Assembly (NCBI RefSeq): GCF_026914265.1 | Contig: NC_069136.1 | Coordinates: 49,832,381 to 49,896,380, forward strand | Source: Mya arenaria | Taxonomy: Eukaryota; Mollusca; Bivalvia; Myida; Myidae | DNA: 64,000 bases | Reading direction: 5' to 3' | In this document: piece by piece, positions 58,301 through 64,000 of the stretch | Layout of the letters: each line of letters opens with the position of its first letter | How positions within the stretch are numbered: the first letter of the stretch is position 1 | Notes under the pieces: generated by a model | What the model was told of the DNA's origin: nothing | Databases searched by the model: none | Seen by the model: the letters and a program-made list of their open reading frames with translations, nothing else | Position numbers and translations under genes: made by a program

Positions 58301-60610
58301 GAAACTTGGTGTGTAGGTAGCTTATGGGAAGAGCTAGCTTGGGATTGCTTTTGAGGGGGGTGGGGCTAAGGTCAAGGTCACTGTTACTAAAAATAGAAAA
58401 ATGGTTTCTGCCCAATAACTTTAGTTAGCATTGATAGATATTGATGAAACTTGGTGTGTAAGTTGCTTATGTGAAGAGCTAGCTTGGGATTGCTATTGAG
58501 GAGGGAGGGGCTACGGTCAAGGTCACTGTTACTTAAAATAGAAAAATGATTTCTGCCCAATAACTTAGTTAGCATTGACCGATATTAATGAAACTTGGTG
58601 TGTAGGTAGCTTATGTACAGAGCTAGCTTGGGATTGCTTTTGAGGGGGGTGGGGCTAAGGTCAAGGTCGCCTGTTACTAAAAAAGAAAAATGCTTTCTGC
58701 CCAATAACATAAGTTAGCATTGATATATATTGATGAAACTTAGTGTGTAGGTAGCTTATGTGAAGAGCTAGCTTGGAATTGCTTTTGAGTGGGAAGGGGC
58801 TAAGGTCAAGGTCACTGTTACTAAAAATAGAAAAATGGTTTCTGCCCAATAACTTTAGTTAGGATTAATAGATATTGACGAAATTTTGTGTGTAGGTACT
58901 AGTAGCTTATGTGAAGAGCAAGCTTGGAATTTCTTTTGAGGGGGGTGGGGTCAAGGTCACTGTTGCTAAAAATAGAAAAATGGTTTCTGCCCAATAACTT
59001 TAGTTAGCATTGATAGATATTGATGAAACTAAGAGCGAAGGTAGCTTATGTGAAGAGCTAGCTTGGGAGGTGGGGTCAAGGTCACTGTTCCCAAAAAATA
59101 GAAAAATGTTTTTCTGCCCAACAACTTAGTTAGAATTGATGGATAGTGATGAATCTTAGTGTGAATATAGCTTATATGAAGCTGCAGATTGAACTTGCTC
59201 ATACAACAAATTAATTGGCTATAATTTCTGATTGCCCATAACAAAAACCTGGTTTCGTCGCATTGCGGCGCTTCTAGTTATCTGTTAAAATACAGATCAA
59301 TGTGGTGCATCATAGAGGTTGTGGATTACAGATGTCACTTGCTATGGGTGTTAGATGTTAGGGACACTTTCCCTGCATATCAGAAAGATAGCCAGTACTG
59401 GATTCTACCCGGAAAAGTAACTTGAGAGTGATTCAGATTAGGGTTATAGTTGTCTTCACAGTTGTATGAATTAAAAATGAATTGGTATGAACTAAATGAA
59501 GGGATATTGTGATAATTTGAAAAAGAACTTGCAGTTCTAGTTTTGAAAGTTACTTTCTGGTTAAGCAAAATCCTTAATAATTTTTAAAAATGTATGCAAA
59601 TTATTTTTTTTTAAATGATAAAAATTGTCTGAAGCCTGGCAATATTGCTAATGAGTTTTTTTTAAAATTAAGACATGACATAGCTGAAATAGTTGTAATT
59701 TTCAAAACATACAGTTGTTACTTGTAAAAGGAGTAGGGCTTGTTGATCATAATACAAATTTTGTAGAATGAAGAAGTTAACATTTTCATAAGAATTAGGG
59801 CTTGTTTATCTTTATACAGATTTTGTTGACAGAAAATTGTAATTTTACATTATAATTCAGGACTCTCAGGATGGTGAAGAGCAGATAACAGCAAGTGAAA
59901 GTCTCCCTGAGAAGATGTCAAACTGCGGCGAAAAAGTAGCAAATGAAGATCAAAATTCCGACAACCAGTCTCACCAGAACAAGCTTGGTTCAAAGGCAGG
60001 TGAAAAGGAAGAGAGGAATGACATGTCTGAAGAGCTTACAAAAGGCTCGAGTCAGAATATAAAAGTTATGGATCCAAATGCAAGTCTTGGTCAAAGAATG
60101 GACAATGAAACTCCTGAGGTCACTGTCAGTGAAAGGTCAAGGTCACATAGTGGTAGTGAAAATGTTAAGGGTCAGAATGATGTACCTGATATGGAAAATA
60201 TTCCTAATGGAATACTTGATTCAGATGAGGAAATGTCTGCAGTTATAGACAAAGAATGCAGTGAAAATAAAGTGTTGAAAACAAAAGAAAATGTTTCCAA
60301 TGTTAATATGAGCTCGGAAGAAAAGAGTGAAATTATTACAGATCATCATGCAAAGAAGACAAATGTTCTAAAAACGAAGAATTTGGACAATAAGGAAAAT
60401 GTGTTAAATGAGGGCATTGACTCTAAAAAACTGATTGTTGAGGGTCAAGAAAATTTATTGAACGATGTTGCCAAGATGGACACTGACAATTCTGTTGCAA
60501 AGGGAACTGTTGATATGACTGGTGACCATGGTAACAAAACAGACAGTGAAAACTGTGAAGTTGAAGAACAGTTGACAGAAGATCAACTGATGGACACATT
60601 AGAGAGCTGA
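52400..60610 (+). CDS. TIPIN: TIPIN, TIMELESS-interacting protein (Swi3 domain), with extended tail
   Basis: TIPIN pairs with TIMELESS at replication forks and supports the ATR-CHK1 checkpoint in the nucleus. Nine phase-consistent exons: 52400-52532, 52873-52966, 53243-53318, 54804-54920, 55350-55487, 56578-56826, 57467-57557, 57777-57988 and 59861-60610. They give 619 residues; human has 301. Residues 1-50 are acidic. The Swi3 domain spans about 68-165 (RRPQPKLDSTRL, GIPILRKTFDKVKLKGKGHE, KELEHWGHRLFPKMTFDEVI, KKEVQTCVKKIRMDMPVL). A helix EQLARIEKNKQLALERR matches the conserved C-terminal helix of the family. Exon 8 is Ser/Gln-rich with many SQ sites. Exon 9 adds about 250 acidic, low-complexity residues with two KEN motifs. 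The start has the family's acidic N-terminus, and no coding exon is seen upstream. HINEs lie in introns 3 and 8, and decayed exon-5 copies in intron 5. Confidence 0.95.
53366..53421. repeat. 18-bp tandem repeat, three copies
   Basis: The unit AATACATAATGAGATTTA is repeated three times in TIPIN intron 3, shortly before the HINE. Confidence 0.85.
53547..54494 (+). mobile_element. HINE-like element, copy C (same family as 13909-15380)
   Basis: It shares both ends and the body with copy A: TTTAAGCTTGACTATTCGA at the start, about five units with GGTTAAGGTTTTGCGTGCAA, GAATAGTCGAG before the hairpin, and TGACAGGTCTTGTT at the end. It is shorter by about three units. It sits in TIPIN intron 3. Confidence 0.75.
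55519..55765 (+). pseudogene. Decayed copies of TIPIN exon 5
   Basis: From 55519 a stretch follows exon 5: GTATGGACATGCCGATATTG against GAATGGACATGCCAGTGTTG, then GATTCTTTTGACCTGTATCAA against the true GACGCTTTCGACCAGGATCAA. It ends in a good donor (TAG|GTAAGT, near 55608). Its frame has an early stop. A weaker third copy near 55690-55750 keeps GCTTTCGACCATG and CCTGCAAAG. Both lie in intron 5 and cannot encode the exon. Confidence 0.7.
58191..59279 (+). mobile_element. HINE-like element with ~145-bp units, copy D
   Basis: The 5' end AACCAGGTTTTCAACAAAAA continues into CCGGGTT (a short hairpin) and a GGGC-rich run. The body is about six units with TTTCTGCCCAATAACTTTAG and GGTCAAGGTCACTGTTACT. 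The 3' part has AAAAACCTGGTTTCG, the inverse of the 5' end, then a hairpin CGTCGC-ATT-GCGGCG and the end CTTCTAGTT. It lies in TIPIN intron 8. The minus-strand frames of 62-77 residues here are repeat artefacts. Confidence 0.8.
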
Positions 60611-60872
60611 GATAGAAGAAAACAAGTTTTATATCATAGAATACAAGTAGTTTTAAAGCCAAAATCAGTGTGTATGATTCTTATAGATCTCCTGTTAAGG
60701 TGAATATATTTTTATAAAGTACAAAATGGACCTTGCCATCTATCAGAACATCTCTCTATAAACCAATCAGTGTGCGTACCAGTGCAAGGAGATCGGGTAC
60801 AAATCAGTTGAACAAGACTTCATTCCAGTGGATACTTGTTGAAATGGTTTAAAATTGTTTGAAACACGCATG

Positions 60873-60952
60873 AATAAATACTGTATTGTGAAATGATAGA
60901 CTGTTCTCAGTGTAAAAAAATCAAGGGGTAAAAGTTCTGAATCTGTAATAAA
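60873..60952 (+). terminator. Probable poly(A) signals of TIPIN
   Basis: AATAAA occurs at 60873-60878 and again at 60947-60952, 263 and 337 bp after the stop. Either could serve. Confidence 0.5.
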
Positions 60953-61229
60953 ATGTAAAAGCATACAATTTATTTAAATTTTATTTGCTACATTGTAACT
61001 GGAATTGTCAAACTTAAATTTTATATTGTTGTATTTTTTTATAAGTATGGTAGTTTCTCATAGTGTAAATTATGCATGATTGTATGTACTGGTATATTTA
61101 TTAAAGCATTATCAAAACTAATGTACATACTATTTGAACAAAATACTAAACACATATTCCACCCTTGTATCTTTAGGGTCAAAAATGATATACATGTGTA
61201 TAGAAATATTTAGTTCATGATAACAATTT

Positions 61230-61640
61230 GCAAGTCAGTTAATATCATCCATGTCAAGGCCAGTCTTAAAGGTCATGTCAGATTTTTGTGTCTGCTCCAT
61301 AACTCCTCAACTGAATAAAGAATTTTGAAAACAATTGTTTGACACATCCATCTGATGAGATAAGCTCATGTTCCGGCCATATAACTTGCAATTTTAAGGT
61401 CAGAAAGCCATTTTTTGTGTCCATTCTATAACTCTTTTGATCGAGGGTTTGTTAATGGATTGCCACTGTCTAGGTGCAGAGTACATGTTTCAGACACATA
61501 CATGTATATGGTCAAGTCATACTAGTAGAGTCAAAGGCCAGTAAGCCATTTTGTGTCTGCTGCATTACTTTCTCAACCATATAAGGATCTCTATAAAACT
61601 TAACTATTACCACATAAATTTTAGAAAGTACTTCTGACTT
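61230..61640. repeat. Worn tandem-repeat remnant
   Basis: Phrases like GCCATTTTTTGTGTCC, TTTTTGTGTCTGCTCCATAA and CCATTTTGTGTCTGCTGCAT recur at spacings of about 130-170 bp. They look like decayed units of an older element of the same general kind. No ends visible. Confidence 0.5.
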
Positions 61641-61787
61641 AGATAAAAATTGACAACTTTGAAATTCTGCATGAGTTTAAAAGCTAATCTATCACAGATT
61701 GGTTATTTTATCTGACCAGTATCATTATGACAGAAGCACTGAAAAGAACTCAGATGGCCCTATAGTGTATATAATTAGATTAATTGA

Positions 61788-62796
61788 AAAGAGCTGTCAC
61801 AGTAAGTGAGGAATGCCCTAGAAGTGTCATCCAGTTCAATGTACTAGACTAATATGGCTACATTTAGGAAGGGTTTTCATAAACTATACTTGTATATGCC
61901 AGCCCCGATGATAGTTGATTCAAGTGTGAACGAGTGATGCAGTAAGATGTGGGGATGTGAGTCTTGCACAAGACACAAAGTATTTATGTAACACATACAT
62001 GTGCAAAGTAACCTTAATCATAATTGAAGTTAATCTATCTCGATGAATGACAAATTAGCTGCAGGACATAATGAACTATATCTTAAGTGCATATTAAACT
62101 TATTAATGTGAACTTGGACTTTAAGGTAGGGTCATTGATCTTGCATGCTACACATTATCTTTATGTACTGAACACATGTGCCAGTGAATTTTGAACTCTT
62201 GCTTGATGTACCAATAAGCTGCATTTCAAAAGGGCAAACCTGTTAGTGTGAACATGACCGTTAAAGTAGAGTTTGAGTCTTATATGCTTTACTTTATCTA
62301 TTTGTACCAAAAATCTGTGCCAATTTTGTTTAAAATCCCTCTGTACATGACAAATTAACAGCCCCGACATGCCCAACTGGACACTATAATAATGTAGCTT
62401 GGCATAATTAAACCTTGAACTTGGGTCGTGTGAATTGCACTCGACACATCCCGTTTTTATCCCTCTGCATGAAACCGATACTCTTGTCTATGCGCTGCAT
62501 ATATGTAGTACTACATAATCCTTAAACTCTTGAAATTTGAGGTAGGGCTTGGTCTTACAAGGAACCAAACACATTTACTCAGTATTATCACACTACTGTA
62601 AATGCATTTATGCACCATTCTATTATAAATCTATGTGACCTTGACTCTTGATGTAAGGACATGGGTCTTACACATCTCTTTATGTTCAAAACACATGTGC
62701 CAAGTACTTGTAAAATCCCTCCGCATGAAAAAGATATAGCCCGGACACCGGATGGACAGACCGATGGAAGGTACAATTTTAATATGCCTTATGGTA
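61788..62796 (-). mobile_element. HINE-like element, copy E, inverted, old relative of copy B
   Basis: The left end AAGAGCTGTCACAGTAAGTG then AGGAATGCCC is the reverse complement of copy B's 3' end, with a few changes. The right end, AATTTTAATATGCCTTATGG, mirrors its 5' end, and a GGACAGACCGATGG run mirrors the CCGT-rich stretch. Between them lie three or four diverged units of 130-180 bp with ACACATGTGCCA and AAATCCCTCYGCATGA. Confidence 0.7.
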
Positions 62797-63591
62797 CTTT
62801 TGAGGATTAAAATTTTGTTTCATTTAAGAAAAGGGTGATAAGGACTATAATAAAATGTCTGTTTCTGGTAATCTGACCCTACACAAAGACGCCTGCAGTA
62901 ATTTATTTCTTCTGGCCATAAACACATTTGTTATATTACTTTTATTTATACATAAATTGTCAGTTCCATAACAGCCATATATAAGTGACATTTACAAGAA
63001 AGCGCTGTTTGCAAGAAAATGATCTTGACAGTATATGAGTATAACATGGTAATAATTATATAAATTTTGATTGAAATGGTGTTTTTTTTCCTTGTGTTAT
63101 GAAACATATTCTTGTAGTATTGTCCATATTGAGGAATATAAAACGTATCTTTGTGTGTTGGAAAAAAATTCCATTCAGTCTAAGTGTGCTGAAAGTTAAT
63201 TAAAAATTCTTAAAGCATACCAAAAGTTGTAGCACAACTTATATATAGGTGTTCCATCCATGGTATTCTGGCTTATCATTAAAAAAAATTAGTCATTAAA
63301 CTCTCTTGAATATATATATTCAGAAGAATAACTTTTGGGGTTCTGAAGATGTCTGAAAGCTTCCCTTATGTCATTACGAGTCATGGTTCTCCAATGAGCA
63401 ACTTGTGAGTACAAACACCTTCTTATTAAAATGCAACATTTTGACCTTACTGGTTTGAATCTGTTGTTTGACATTTGACCTATGAGGCTCACACCTGGAA
63501 CTCATAAACATTCATGTCAATTTTCTTTGAAATCTTTTAAGCTTGGTAACCAGGTGGCCCGGACAAGGTCCAGTCTTATCAACAGTACTCA

Positions 63592-64000
63592 TTATGTCTC
63601 CCCCTCTCTGGGGGAGACATATTGTTTTTGCCCTGTCCGTCAGTCCGGTAGTCCGTCCGTACGTCACACTTCGTTTCCGATCGATAACTGGAAAACCGCA
63701 TGACCTAGGATCACCAAACTTGGTAGGGAGGTTGGTCGTGAGGTGTAGAGGATCCCTATTGTTTTTGGGGTCACTAGGTCAAAGGTCAAGGTCGCGGCGA
63801 CCCCCAATATAAAAAACATTTCTATTCAAAATCTTGAGAACGGTTTGACCTAGGTTCACCAAACTTGGTAGGGAGGTTGGTCATGAGGTGTAGAAGATCC
63901 CTATTGTTTTTGGGGTCACTAGGTCAAAGGTCAAGGTCGCGGCGACCCCCAATGTAAAAAACATTTCCGCTCAATATCTTGAGAATGGTTTGACCTAGGT
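63592..64000 (+). mobile_element. HINE-like element, copy F, cut by the window end
   Basis: The start is a palindrome, TATGTCTCCCCC...GGGGGAGACATA, followed by TTGTTTTTGCCCTGTCCGTC and a CCGT-rich run, the same plan as copy B. Units of about 158 bp follow with CACCAAACTTGGTAGGGAGG and AGGTCAAAGGTCAAGGTCGC; two and a half are seen. The 3' end lies outside the window. Overlapping frames at 63482-63812 are artefacts. Confidence 0.75.

Overview
The window is animal nuclear DNA, AT-rich, with short exons bounded by GT-AG introns and many decayed repeats. The genes are metazoan. The repeats (elements with a body of tandem units, a hairpin near the 3' end and TCAAGGTCA-bearing units; tRNA-derived SINEs; a lone C1q-domain gene) are of the kind common in bivalve molluscs. 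I infer a bivalve, probably a heterodont clam-like species; the species is not determined.

Layout: (1) 756-7374, minus: a leucine-rich-repeat protein with a proline-rich N-terminus, 11 phase-consistent exons. (2) 9866-17333, plus: the geranylgeranyltransferase I beta subunit (PGGT1B), complete in nine exons. (3) 20315-24943, minus: NME7 (DM10 plus two NDPK domains), complete except for its first exon. (4) 27144-27829: two near-identical MITEs with long terminal inverted repeats. (5) 29577-30594, plus: a two-exon secreted C1q-domain protein. (6) 31440-38478: a satellite of about 143 units of 49 bp with higher-order repeats. (7) 41899-46984, minus: a type I membrane protein with a very long disordered cytoplasmic tail. 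(8) 49786-51389: a hAT-like transposon with a decayed transposase remnant. (9) 52400-60610, plus: TIPIN, the TIMELESS partner, complete in nine exons, with a C-terminal tail about twice the usual length.

Two themes run through the window. First, six Helentron-associated elements (HINE-like) share one architecture but have unrelated central repeats; at least three families carry a nuclear-receptor-like half-site, TCAAGGTCA, in each unit. Second, three of the genes (PGGT1B, NME7, TIPIN) each hold decayed tandem copies of one of their own exons in a neighbouring intron. PGGT1B and NME7 converge; the LRR gene and PGGT1B are head to head about 2.5 kb apart. The genes do not form one pathway: they are housekeeping and ciliary (PGGT1B, NME7), replication checkpoint (TIPIN), immune-type (C1q) and unknown.

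Exon limits were read by eye from splice signals, reading phase and protein similarity recalled from memory. No search was run.
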